33,984 nucleotides of DNA, taken from NCBI GenBank assembly GCA_021845945.1, contig JAJZRD010000015.1, positions 1 to 33,984 on the forward strand. The letters run 5' to 3'. The stretch is from Chloroflexota bacterium. GTDB lineage: Bacteria > Chloroflexota > UBA6077. Shown here piece after piece: positions 1 to 7,933 of this stretch. The position numbers and the translations under genes were made by a program. Under the pieces are notes generated by a model. That model was not told where the DNA came from. It made no database searches and saw only the letters and a list, made by a program, of their open reading frames with translations. Each line of letters starts with the position of its first letter. The first letter of the stretch is position 1.

Positions 1-1136
1 CGGTTCGAAAGCCGCCAGGGCTTGGCTGGCGCCAGCAGCAGGGCGGTGCCGCCCAGGCAGAACAGCGCCAGCAGCCCGCTGAAGGCGAAGTGGTACACCC
101 ATGGCGCCAACCGCGTCACCATCTGCGGCTGGCCGGTGGTCCGGTCCACGGCCACGACGTAGACGGCGTGGGCGATGTCGGGGCTGGTTGGGGTCGGGGC
201 GCCGTAGGATCCACCCATCATGAGGACGCGCATCAGATCGCCCATCAGCGGGACACCCATTCCCGGGGATCCGGCCGGCAGCACGGAACTCACCGATGCC
301 ATGGGGCTGGCATAGACGTACGCCGGCGGCACCCCCGGCGCCTGCGGTCCACCCTGCCGCGCCTGCTGACGGGCCACCGTTGCCACGGCAGAGATGAAGG
401 GCAGGCCGAACACCAGGGACAGCACCAGCAGGTAGGCGACGACCGAGGCCACTATGGTCCGCCTGAGCAGCGCGCTCAGCAGCAACCCCAGGGACGCATG
501 AGCCAGGGCGGTGACGGCGGCCACCGCCAGCACCATAGCCACGTAGATCGCCGGCACCCCGCCGAAGAGGTAGACCAGGGCGAAGGCCGGCAGCGACGCC
601 GCCAGTAGGAAGAGCACGTAAGAGAGGGAGCCGGCGAGCTTGCCCCCGGCCAACCCCAGGGGAGACGCCCTCGTGACCAGCAGCAGGTCCAGGGTGCGCC
701 TCTCCCGCTCCCCGCTGACCGCCCCCACCGTCAGGGCGGGGGTGATGAAAGCCAGCAGCAACACCGCCCCCGTCCCCAGGGCGGAGAAGAGCTGAGTGCC
801 CACCGTGGGAGAAACGATCCCTCCTGCCATCCCCATCAGCCCCAGGAAGCCGACCACGGCGAGCGTCAGCAGCGCGAGGTAGCCGGTGAGCAGCCATACA
901 GGCCGCCACCCTCTGCTGCGCGACCGGAGCTCCTTGCCCAGCAGCCCCCGCACGCCCAGCGCCAGCCCGGCTCGGGACTCGGCGGAGGCGCGCCCACGAC
1001 CGAAGAGGTAGACCAGCGCGACCAGCAGGAAAACGACGGCGATGCCAACGAGCACCCAGTTCAGGCTGGAAGAAGCCTCCATCATCGGGTATGCGGGTCC
1101 GCCAGGATAAGCAGGCGCTGGTGCAAGCGGCTTCAT
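1..1136 (-). CDS. ABC-2 type transporter permease (3' end beyond window)
   Basis: The reading frame is open from an ATG at 1136 to the window edge (378 codons). After a short Pro-rich start, the protein has a membrane segment at about residues 27-45 and then several more long hydrophobic helices (about 80-105, 120-140, 165-225, 230-255), the layout of ABC-2 permeases. The stretch GAVSGERERRTLDLLL is the typical cytoplasmic loop motif of these permeases (the E-R-E-R-x-T-L-D-L-L pattern). The start codon overlaps the stop of the ATPase gene (TGATG), so the two are translationally coupled and probably form one exporter. A long extracytoplasmic loop rich in Pro, Gly and Ser follows the fifth or sixth helix. 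The substrate cannot be read from sequence. The C-terminus lies outside the window. Confidence 0.88.
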   Translation of the reverse strand, partial: MKPLAPAPAYPGGPAYPMMEASSSLNWVLVGIAVVFLLVALVYLFGRGRASAESRAGLALGVRGLLGKELRSRSRGWRPVWLLTGYLALLTLAVVGFLGLMGMAGGIVSPTVGTQLFSALGTGAVLLLAFITPALTVGAVSGERERRTLDLLLVTRASPLGLAGGKLAGSLSYVLFLLAASLPAFALVYLFGGVPAIYVAMVLAVAAVTALAHASLGLLLSALLRRTIVASVVAYLLVLSLVFGLPFISAVATVARQQARQGGPQAPGVPPAYVYASPMASVSSVLPAGSPGMGVPLMGDLMRVLMMGGSYGAPTPTSPDIAHAVYVVAVDRTTGQPQMVTRLAPWVYHFAFSGLLALFCLGGTALLLAPAKPWRLSN

Positions 1137-2086
1137 CAGCCCCTCCTCTCGGCGGCCTCGGAGCCGTTCCCGTCCTCGCGGGACAGCCGCAGGAAGGTCG
1201 CCTCCAGGCTGCTCTCCATCTCGGCAAAGCGCACCACCGGAATGCCACCTCGAACGACCGCCGCGAGACCCGCGGCGGCCGACTCGGCCCCGCCCTCACA
1301 GTGAAAACGGACCTCGCCATCCACCACAGACACGGCGCCGACGCCGTCGGTGGACTCCAGCAGCGCCGCGGCTCGTTCGGCGTCCCGCAGCACCCGAAGC
1401 TGGTAGCCCGGCCGCTCCGCGGCCCACAGTATATCCTTCACGGTTCCTTCCCTGATCAGCCTGCCTGAGGCGATGATTCCGATGTGGGTGCACAGGTCGG
1501 CCAGCTCGGAGAGGATGTGGGAGCTGATCAGGATGGTCTTGCCCATCCGGCTCAGCTCCTTCAGTAGCTCCCGCATCTCCACCCGGGCAATCGGGTCGAG
1601 GCCGCTGGCCGGCTCGTCCAGCAGCAGCACCCGCGGGTCGTGGATCAGCGCCCGCGCCAGGCAGAGCCGCTGCTGCATGCCCCTGGAGAGCCCCTCCACG
1701 TACTCGTCACGCTTGTGCGCCAGGTCCACCAGCTCCAGCAGGCTGTTCCGAAGGGAGACCGCTGCCTGGCCGCGCATGCCGTGGAGAGAGGCGTAGAACT
1801 CCAGGTACTCCCCCACCTTCAGGTCGTCGTACACGCCGAAGAAGTCCGGCATGTAGCCCACCAGCCTCCGGATCTCGTAGGGCCGGCGCAGCACGTTCAC
1901 CCCGGCCACCTCCGCGCTCCCCCCGTCGGGAAGCAGCAGGGTGGCCAGCACCCGCAAGGTGGTGGTCTTGCCGGCGCCGTTCTGTCCGATGAAACCGTAG
2001 ATGGAGCCGACCGGGACGGTGAGGCTGAGTCCGTCCAGGGCCCTGACTTTCCCGTAGCGCTTGGAGAGGGAGTTGGTGCGGATCAT
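1136..2086 (-). CDS. ABC transporter ATP-binding protein
   Basis: A 316-residue nucleotide-binding subunit that powers the neighbouring ABC-2 permease. Visible motifs are Walker A GQNGAGKT (residues 34-41), signature LSRGMQQ (133-139), Walker B LLLDEPASGLDP (154-165) and a switch His in ISSHILSEL. The canonical Q-loop Gln is not obvious; the place is taken by GYMPDFFGVYDDL, as is common in ABC-2 exporter ATPases. The last ~90 residues form the extra C-terminal domain usual for drug or natural-product-type exporter ATPases. The start ATG overlaps the stop of the exported-protein gene by 4 bases (ATGA), and the stop overlaps the permease start, so the three genes are one operon. Confidence 0.95.
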   Translation of the reverse strand: MIRTNSLSKRYGKVRALDGLSLTVPVGSIYGFIGQNGAGKTTTLRVLATLLLPDGGSAEVAGVNVLRRPYEIRRLVGYMPDFFGVYDDLKVGEYLEFYASLHGMRGQAAVSLRNSLLELVDLAHKRDEYVEGLSRGMQQRLCLARALIHDPRVLLLDEPASGLDPIARVEMRELLKELSRMGKTILISSHILSELADLCTHIGIIASGRLIREGTVKDILWAAERPGYQLRVLRDAERAAALLESTDGVGAVSVVDGEVRFHCEGGAESAAAGLAAVVRGGIPVVRFAEMESSLEATFLRLSREDGNGSEAAERRG

Positions 2087-4737
2087 TCCACCACCGTCCC
2101 TTCCACCGTCAGCTCCGGCTGCAGGAACATGACCACCCGGTCGGGGTCGGTCGACACCTGCAGCTTGACCGAGCCGTCGGAGCCCACGTAGGGCGCGGCC
2201 GGCTGCAGTCGCACCTCCTCCGTGCCACCCGGCAACGGCTCCCAGGCCGCCGACTGCCAGTTGTAGACGGAGAAGACGCCCGCCTCGGCCGGCCCGGGCG
2301 CGGCGTTGGGGGGTGGCGGCGCCATTCCCTTGGCGGGGCTATAGGCCGTGGATGGCCCCACCTGCCTGGTGCCGATGACCAGCGCATCCACCTTCGACTT
2401 TGCAGGCAGGGGCGGGTGGAACTGGTAGACCAGGGAGCCGCCCTGGAGCTGGATCCAATTCAGGGTGCCGTTGCCTCCGCCCCCAAAGCCGCCGCTCTGC
2501 GAGACCACCTCCGCCGGAGTCATCGCCTGCGGTATCGTGAAGGGGCCCGGGGGCAGCTCCAGCTGGAGGGGCTGGTCCAGGAGAGTCAGATAGAAGGAGG
2601 GGTGGCCGCCGGCGGAGGGCAGCTTCTCCCCCACCGGCGCCCGGGTGAAGGCCAGGAAGGTGAGCGGCATCGACTGGCTGCCGGGGCCGGGCCGCGGGAC
2701 GTTCACGATGGGGTCCATCAGCCGGATGCGCCGCTGCACCTCTGGATCCTGGGGCACCTGCAGCTGCTCCGGCATGCCTCCCGGCTGCACGTAGTATCGT
2801 GCCGAGGAGGACACTGCAACGGATACGGCTGGAGCCGGGACAGCCACGGCAACCCCGCCCGACCCCGAGGCTGCCGTGCCCCGAGGCTTTCCGAAGAGCC
2901 GCCACGATATGGGGTAGCGGTTCCCGAAGGGGTTGGCGGGCGGACCGGGATCCAGCGCGACGGAGGCCGTCTGCCCTGGAGCGAGGCTCCCCAGCTTCGC
3001 CGCCGTCTGGCCCACCAGCACGCCCGCGTCCTCCAGCAGGTACGGCGTGTCGTTCCGGACGGTGCCCTTGATCAGCCCACCCTCGAGCTGCAACTTGGCC
3101 GTGATCCTGCCGGCGTTCTCCAGCCAGCGAGAGAGAGTGACGGTTCGCATGCCCCACTGTCCGGAATCGAACTCCACCCTGGTGTCGCGGCCGCCCACCA
3201 CGTGAAAGGGCGGGTCGGTGGAGCCCGAGGCGCCGCCATACGGCGAGTAAGGCTGGAAGCTGGAGCTAGCACCGGCTCGCACTGGGGTATCCCCGGGCAC
3301 CTCCACGGTCAGGCTGGAGTGGGTCGGCCCGAAGAAGCCGGCCATCACCGCCTGCCTGGCCTGGCCCCCCTCCGGATCGAGCCGGACGTGGGAGACCACG
3401 TTGACGAGGACGTCGCGGCCGTCCCTGCCCACCCCGACGTAGTACATGCCGCCTGCCAGCAGCACCGCCGCAGCAGGCACGACGGCCCAGGACCAGATCC
3501 GCCTGTCTGCTCGCCACAGCACGAGGTGCAGCCCCGGGCCCACCACCAGCAAGAAGCAGCCCAGCAGCAGCGCCACGCTCTGCCAGCCCGGCAGGGCCTC
3601 GGGAGGCAGCGCCTCCACGGCGCCCCGGAGCAGGTTGGACGGGTCCCGCTGCTGCATCTGGAGGTATTGGAGCTTCTGGTTCATCTCCCCGGCGCCAGGC
3701 AAAGCCGGCTCCAGCGCCTTGCGCAGCAACGCCGGCGTGCCGGGCCAGCTCGCCAACGGCTCCAGCCCTGGATCAGCCGCCAGGAGGGTGACGGTGCCCT
3801 GCCCGAGGCCGAGACGCCAGGCGAGGGGAAGGTCCGGGCTCCCGGCCAGCAGCGATCCCTGCTCCGCGCGGAAACGGGCCGCTGGGCCGGACGATGGGGA
3901 TTGGCCTTTGAACTCGGCCCATACGCCCAGGGCGGAGAGGTCGGCCGAGCCGTCGGCGCCGGCAAAGGTCACGGGCAGGGCACCGGCGGGGAGGACCGAG
4001 GCGGCGCGCGACGCCTCGGGGCCACCGGACAGCAGCAAGTGTCCGCCCGCCGCCACCCATTGTCGCAGCGCTGCCCGCTGCTCGCCGGTCAAGGCTGTGG
4101 CGGCGTTCCCCTGCACCACCAGCGCGCTCAGGGCGCTCAGCCGCTCCGCCGAGGGAGGGATGTCCGCCGCGGCCAGGCGAGCGACGCTGAGGGGGACCGG
4201 GAGCCCCTGCACGGGTAGCTCCACCTGCGCAAGGGCGCGCGCGATGGTCGGAGAGTCGGCCAGGACACCCATCAGCGGCCAGAAGGGGGTCTTGGCGGCA
4301 CGGAACTCCACCCTCTCCTCCGCAATGGTGCGACCGTTCGCCACCAGCCTGACGGAGCCCGCGGACCCGAGGTTGCCACCCATATCGGGGCTACTGGGCA
4401 CCCACAGGGTCACCTCCTTGGCGACTTCGGCCGGCAGCGCCACGTCCTGGCCGTATGCGCCGACGGCATGCTCGATAGGAGTTGCTTGCGGTCCGGTCTG
4501 AATGCGAGCCTTACTGACCACCTCCACCCGGCCCGCAAGGTCGGAGCTGCCGCCCGTTAGCCGGACGCGAACCGGACTCCAGCTCCCCGGCACCACCTGC
4601 CCGTCCCACCCGACCTGGAGCACCTCCAGGGCCGGGGCATCGGCAGAGACGGGGGTAGGTAGGAGCAGGCAGGCAACCGCGGTTACCATGCCTATCAGCA
4701 GGCGGCCGGCTCCGTGTCGGAGGCAGGGTACCGTCAT
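2083..4737 (-). CDS. Large exported membrane-anchored protein of ABC operon
   Basis: First gene of the ABC operon, 884 residues from the ATG at 4737. This start was chosen because it puts a classical signal peptide at the N-terminus (basic residues, a hydrophobic stretch ending in PVSADA, likely cleavage after about residue 33). The frame extends upstream to a TTG at 4839 and an ATG at 4818, so a longer form is possible. The first half is beta-rich and includes a segment around residues 205-245 with LTGEQRAALRQWVAAGGHLLLSGG, the pattern of glutamine-amidotransferase-like domains found in exported bacterial proteins. Two membrane helices follow (about 386-408 and 415-435), then a second large extracytoplasmic beta domain. 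No catalytic triad was identified. It probably works at the cell surface with the exporter; its function is unknown. Confidence 0.82.
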   Translation of the reverse strand: MTVPCLRHGAGRLLIGMVTAVACLLLPTPVSADAPALEVLQVGWDGQVVPGSWSPVRVRLTGGSSDLAGRVEVVSKARIQTGPQATPIEHAVGAYGQDVALPAEVAKEVTLWVPSSPDMGGNLGSAGSVRLVANGRTIAEERVEFRAAKTPFWPLMGVLADSPTIARALAQVELPVQGLPVPLSVARLAAADIPPSAERLSALSALVVQGNAATALTGEQRAALRQWVAAGGHLLLSGGPEASRAASVLPAGALPVTFAGADGSADLSALGVWAEFKGQSPSSGPAARFRAEQGSLLAGSPDLPLAWRLGLGQGTVTLLAADPGLEPLASWPGTPALLRKALEPALPGAGEMNQKLQYLQMQQRDPSNLLRGAVEALPPEALPGWQSVALLLGCFLLVVGPGLHLVLWRADRRIWSWAVVPAAAVLLAGGMYYVGVGRDGRDVLVNVVSHVRLDPEGGQARQAVMAGFFGPTHSSLTVEVPGDTPVRAGASSSFQPYSPYGGASGSTDPPFHVVGGRDTRVEFDSGQWGMRTVTLSRWLENAGRITAKLQLEGGLIKGTVRNDTPYLLEDAGVLVGQTAAKLGSLAPGQTASVALDPGPPANPFGNRYPISWRLFGKPRGTAASGSGGVAVAVPAPAVSVAVSSSARYYVQPGGMPEQLQVPQDPEVQRRIRLMDPIVNVPRPGPGSQSMPLTFLAFTRAPVGEKLPSAGGHPSFYLTLLDQPLQLELPPGPFTIPQAMTPAEVVSQSGGFGGGGNGTLNWIQLQGGSLVYQFHPPLPAKSKVDALVIGTRQVGPSTAYSPAKGMAPPPPNAAPGPAEAGVFSVYNWQSAAWEPLPGGTEEVRLQPAAPYVGSDGSVKLQVSTDPDRVVMFLQPELTVEGTVVE

Positions 4738-4888
4738 GGCCGGCTTCTTCACCCCGGCGACGTTTCCGTTGCGTTTGGGGCAGACAGGTCGCTCTGCCAG
4801 CATCCACTCGGCGTCCATTGGCTGTTCCGTTGCCTCCAATCCTCAGTGTGTCGTTCCTCAGCCGCCCGATCCTCGTGGCCCGCGAGGC

Positions 4889-4909
4889 GGCGGGGGACAA
4901 GCCCCCGCC
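4889..4909. repeat. GC-rich hairpin
   Basis: The arms GGCGGGGG (4889-4896) and CCCCCGCC (4902-4909) pair perfectly around a 5-base loop. It lies in the 5' region of the ABC operon, between the candidate promoter and the TTG/ATG starts. There is no T tract on either strand, so a simple intrinsic terminator is not supported. It may be a dispersed palindrome or a 5'-UTR structure. Confidence 0.4.
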
Positions 4910-4994
4910 CTACGCCATGGACTTGCGGAACGGCGCGTTTGGTCTCACGGACAGAGCCCAGTGCAGCCTGCGCCCGTTACGGTCCCCTTCAACG

Positions 4995-5027
4995 GGAAGA
5001 ACGTCGCAGGCCGAGAAAAGTCACGCC
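4995..5027 (-). promoter_or_regulatory. ECF-type promoter candidate of ABC operon
   Basis: On the minus strand, GGCGTGACTTT (5027-5017) is followed after exactly 13 bases by CGTTCTTCC (5003-4995). The same two blocks with the same spacing lie upstream of the anti-sigma gene (7223-7192). This looks like the -35/-10 pair of an extracytoplasmic-function sigma factor. Distance to the ATG at 4737 is about 260 bases (about 155 to the upstream TTG). Confidence 0.5.
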
Positions 5028-5108
5028 GTCAGCAGACAATCTTCCCCCAGTCTATCCTCGATCCCGCGAGGGCGAGCTGCAGGGCGACGAACGGGCATGG
5101 CTCTCTCC

Positions 5109-7103
5109 TCACCGCATTCGCTCCACGTACTCCGGCCGGACGGCCTGGACGTAGGCCTCGAAGCTGCCGCTGCCGCCCCCGAAGCTCCCGGAGAAGGCGT
5201 AGACTGGCTGGACCAGGAGGAAGGGCTCTTGGTTGGCGGCGCCGTGGGGCAGGGAGGCAACGGGGGCGGCGTAGTACTCCAGGGCCGCCCGCATAACCTC
5301 CACGTCGCCGGTGATCATCGGCGGGCGTTCCGGTATCACCTGGGGGCGGGGCCTCGGTTGGTAGCCCGAGAGGTCCTTCATCCGGTCGACGTCCGTGCCC
5401 CCGCTCATGCCGGCCAGCTCGATTACCGGGTAGCCCTCCTTCGAGGTCCGCCGGGTGGTTCTCCCCTCCACGATCATCCGCCGCCCCTGATACTCCTCAC
5501 GCCAGCGGGTGGGGCCGGGTCCCTCCAGGATGTACCTCTTCCCGTCGTCGGCGACCAGCACCAGGGTCGCCCCATCCCCCTCGCCCTCTATGTCGATCCG
5601 GCCGAGGAGCGTCACCAGCCGCTCCTCCGGGTACAGCTTCTCGAACCTCTCCACCCGGAGCCGGCCACCGGGAGGCTGGGTCGAGAGCTGCTCGACCTTC
5701 CCCCAGACCCGCACGTGCTGCTGGTCCAGCCGAGAGAGGTCCTCAAGGTTGTTCCCAACCAGCCTGAACTGCACCCGGGTGGGGGACTCCTTCGGCCCCG
5801 CCAGCATGGTGGCCACGTAACGGCGGGTCCCGTCCTTCCCCTCGTAGACCACGGACGAGAGAAGCCCCTCCAGCTCCACCGCCTCGCCCACCCGGTAGGG
5901 CAGCGGTTGCTCCTTTTTTCCTACCCCAGCGGGGAACGGCCTAGCCGCCACGCTGGAGAAGCTGGATGCCCCGGATGTGCTCCTCTGCCGCGCCTGGAGC
6001 AGGTCCGGCTGCCCGGCCTCCAGTCGCTGGTAGGCCTCCTCGGTCGACATAATGGGGTAGGCATTCCCCGGGGCGAGCTTCGCGTAGGCCGACTGGACGG
6101 CGGTGACCTTCCCACCCGGGCCCACCGTGACGGTGATTCCCAGCCCTCGTACGGCCCGGCCCTCGACGGTCGGGATGAAGGCGACCTTGCGGTAGAGAGG
6201 GGTGACTCCGGCAGGGGCATCATCCGCCGTCCCGGCGATGTGCTCTGGAGGGAGTAGCCCCCGCGAACGCAGGAACTCCTCCGCCACCCGGGTCGCCTCC
6301 TCGGTCGTGGGAGCGAGAGTCACGGTAGCGCCGGGGGGAGCAAAGGATGGTGGCGCCGGCGCGGCCATCAGGGGGTCCGGGCCCTGGGCGTTTCTGTCGA
6401 AGGAGAAATAGCCTCGAAAGTTCTTGCTCACCACCAGGCGCCCTCCGTCGCCCGTCACCACGAAGACCCCCTGATAGGACTCGTCCGAGACCCCGGCCAT
6501 GGAGATACCCAGGCGACCGGCCAGCTCCAGCGCTCCCGCCTCGTCGATGGGTTCCGGAAGCTGGCGGTAGACCCTCACCCGATCCGGGGCCTTCGGCAGC
6601 GGCACCGCCAACCGGAAGGTGGCGTTGTCGATCACCCTTCGGGCTTCCTCGCCCGCATCCTCGGCGTAGGCAGAAGCTACCTCCAGCAGGGATGGGAGCC
6701 TGGCCAGTCCCCAACCCGATACGGCATCCCCTCGTGGCCAAGGGGCCAGCCAGAAGCTCGCGGCGGCCAGGACCAGCAGCGCCGCGGCCGCCCTCAGCCC
6801 CCACGCTCGCCGGCTCTGGCTACGACGTCGGGGCGGTTGCGAGATTGCGCCCTCGACTGGTCCGTTGCCTTTGTCTGCGATCTGGACGGCATCGCGACCA
6901 TCGGCTCCGCGGCCCTTCAGCAGTCCCTCCCTGAGCCGGGCGCGGAAGCCGGGGTCCATCTCGTCGGCCGGCGCTTCCGCCTTGAGCCGTCGGGCCGCCA
7001 CTAGGAGGGAGGACAGCTCCGGGTCGCCGGCATCCACGTGCTCGCCCTCCAGGAGCCGATCCAGGAGCCGTGCGAACTCCTCGGCCTCGGATCCCCTATC
7101 CAT
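5109..7103 (-). CDS. Transmembrane anti-sigma-factor-like protein
   Basis: 664 residues from the ATG at 7103 (MDRGSEAEEF...). The frame is open further upstream, but that part overlaps the promoter-like motif. The cytoplasmic N-terminus (residues 1-65) has the pattern LLDRLLEGEHVDAGDPELSS followed by a D-P-x-F-R-x-R-L-R motif, typical of the anti-sigma-like N-terminal regions paired with ECF sigma factors in Chloroflexota and Actinobacteria. No HxxxCxxC zinc motif is present. A basic stretch (92-99, RRRSQSRR) precedes a single membrane helix (about 102-121), and some 540 residues lie outside. The outer part is mostly beta, with no known enzyme motif seen. No intact sigma gene is adjacent; the nearest is at 11091-11642, next to a broken copy of this gene's 5' end. 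Confidence 0.75.
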   Translation of the reverse strand: MDRGSEAEEFARLLDRLLEGEHVDAGDPELSSLLVAARRLKAEAPADEMDPGFRARLREGLLKGRGADGRDAVQIADKGNGPVEGAISQPPRRRSQSRRAWGLRAAAALLVLAAASFWLAPWPRGDAVSGWGLARLPSLLEVASAYAEDAGEEARRVIDNATFRLAVPLPKAPDRVRVYRQLPEPIDEAGALELAGRLGISMAGVSDESYQGVFVVTGDGGRLVVSKNFRGYFSFDRNAQGPDPLMAAPAPPSFAPPGATVTLAPTTEEATRVAEEFLRSRGLLPPEHIAGTADDAPAGVTPLYRKVAFIPTVEGRAVRGLGITVTVGPGGKVTAVQSAYAKLAPGNAYPIMSTEEAYQRLEAGQPDLLQARQRSTSGASSFSSVAARPFPAGVGKKEQPLPYRVGEAVELEGLLSSVVYEGKDGTRRYVATMLAGPKESPTRVQFRLVGNNLEDLSRLDQQHVRVWGKVEQLSTQPPGGRLRVERFEKLYPEERLVTLLGRIDIEGEGDGATLVLVADDGKRYILEGPGPTRWREEYQGRRMIVEGRTTRRTSKEGYPVIELAGMSGGTDVDRMKDLSGYQPRPRPQVIPERPPMITGDVEVMRAALEYYAAPVASLPHGAANQEPFLLVQPVYAFSGSFGGGSGSFEAYVQAVRPEYVERMR

Positions 7104-7223
7104 CGGTGCCCTCCCGTCTGAGCCTTCCCCGCGCCGGCGCGGCCTCGGAATTGTAGCCCCCGAGCTGGAGTGTGTGGCCGCTCCTGACACAGGAAAACGC
7201 AGCACTCTCCGGAAAGTCACGCC
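7071..7223. repeat. Direct repeat copy A (anti-sigma 5' region)
   Basis: This ~155-bp stretch covers the first ~11 codons and promoter region of the anti-sigma gene. It recurs in the same orientation at 10676-10833 with roughly 80-85% identity by eye. The two copies bracket about 3.5 kb containing the aminotransferase, methyltransferase and lipoprotein genes. Confidence 0.8.
7192..7223 (-). promoter_or_regulatory. ECF-type promoter candidate of anti-sigma gene
   Basis: The minus strand reads GGCGTGACTTT (7223-7213), 13 bases, CGTTTTCC (7199-7192), about 90 bases before the ATG at 7103. It matches the motif upstream of the ABC operon in both blocks and in spacing. The diverged copy at 10834-10803 keeps the first block but has TGTCTTCC as the second. 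Confidence 0.5.
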
Positions 7224-7482
7224 AGCCAACCTCGGTCTCCGCGCTCGTCAGTCGAGGCTCACCTCGCTCGTTTCCAGCATGGCGCAAGACACGAACTCCA
7301 GATGTGTGTATGAGCCGGACCGCCATGCTGGTTCTGGCCGCGAACACGTTTCTCGACCTCCTCTCCGTGTAGCACCTGCAGATTTGCCGGCGCCCCCCGC
7401 CTGAGAAGACGGTCTTCTACCGGCCCGCCTTTGTGTCCTTGGCCCCTCGTGTCAGCATGAGGACACAGCATGAGGCGCATAG

Positions 7483-7511
7483 TTGACTTGCCACCCATCG
7501 AATGATATTGT
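7483..7511 (+). promoter_or_regulatory. Sigma-70-type promoter for aminotransferase leader
   Basis: TTGACT (7483-7488) and TATTGT (7506-7511) are separated by 17 bases, a good housekeeping promoter. Transcription would start near 7518, giving a leader of about 415 bases before the aminotransferase start. The stretch 7230-7480, between this promoter and the anti-sigma promoter, shows no convincing gene. Confidence 0.55.
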
Positions 7512-7562
7512 GCCGCCAACGAATCGACGGTTACAGTGGCAGGCATCTGCAGGGTGACAGGA

Positions 7563-7832
7563 ATGACGTTCGGTGCGGATATGCGCGGGGATAGAGCGAA
7601 ACCTCATTCAGAAGGCCGGATCTCTTGCAGCCGGCGATCAACTCTTGTGACTCCGGATCCCCTCACTCCCCCGACCGTTGCCGCGACCATGCTTTCAAAC
7701 AGGCAGACTCCACACTCGAGTGGCCTTTCCAACATTCAGCCAGTAGTTAATGTCGGCATCATCGCTATTACCGTACAGGACGTAGCCGCTATTCCACCTG
7801 GAGCGGGTGGCAGGGCATCGCCTACTGGTTAG
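7563..7832 (+). CDS. Candidate attenuator leader peptide
   Basis: An open frame within the leader ends at TAG 7830-7832, 33 bases before the terminator hairpin. Near its end it encodes VVNVGIIAITV (7743-7775), an unusually dense run of Val and Ile codons reminiscent of branched-chain amino-acid leader peptides. Start candidates are GTG 7536, ATG 7563 and ATG 7689; none has a good Shine-Dalgarno sequence, which is the main weakness. If translated, a ribosome stalled on the Val/Ile codons would leave 7802-7808 free to form the antiterminator, while one reaching the stop would cover it. Translation is inferred, not shown. Confidence 0.25.
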   Translation: MTFGADMRGDRAKPHSEGRISCSRRSTLVTPDPLTPPTVAATMLSNRQTPHSSGLSNIQPVVNVGIIAITVQDVAAIPPGAGGRASPTG

Positions 7833-7872
7833 GAAAGTCGTTTACTGAGACCCAAGCCAACCTGAACCCGCT
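7794..7872 (+). promoter_or_regulatory. Candidate antiterminator and competing hairpin
   Basis: AGCGGGT (7802-7808) is the exact complement of ACCCGCT (7866-7872), which is also the 5' arm of the terminator. AGCGGGT additionally overlaps a small hairpin CCACC (7794-7798)/GGTGG (7806-7810). The pairings 1:2, 2:3 and 3:4 are therefore mutually exclusive, as in classical amino-acid operon attenuators. T-box features were looked for, but the conserved UGGNACC bulge is absent (the sequence is TGGCAGG). Confidence 0.4.
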
Positions 7873-7900
7873 ATCTAGGTGATGGCGGGTTTCTTTGTTT
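7865..7900 (+). terminator. Intrinsic terminator in aminotransferase leader
   Basis: AACCCGCTATC (7865-7875) pairs with GATGGCGGGTT (7881-7891), an 11-bp stem with one T-G pair and a 5-base loop, followed by a T-rich tract ending in GTTT. It sits just upstream of the aminotransferase Shine-Dalgarno sequence, so it must be conditional: an attenuator controlling read-through into the gene. Confidence 0.7.
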
Positions 7901-7933
7901 GTCAGACTACATCACAAAGGAGGACAAGGCATC

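Noticed and set aside
2416..4218. A 600-codon plus-strand open frame
   Set aside because: It lies opposite the exported-protein gene; high GC keeps the antisense frame open. Its composition (His, Arg, Gln, Gly-rich) has no domain pattern.
4818..6257. A 479-codon plus-strand open frame
   Set aside because: It is antisense to the anti-sigma gene, crosses its stop and the adjacent promoter region, and has no recognisable motif.
7518..7900. T-box riboswitch before the aminotransferase
   Set aside because: The conserved antiterminator bulge UGGNACC is absent (TGGCAGG instead) and no stem I motifs were found. An attenuator of another type is more likely.
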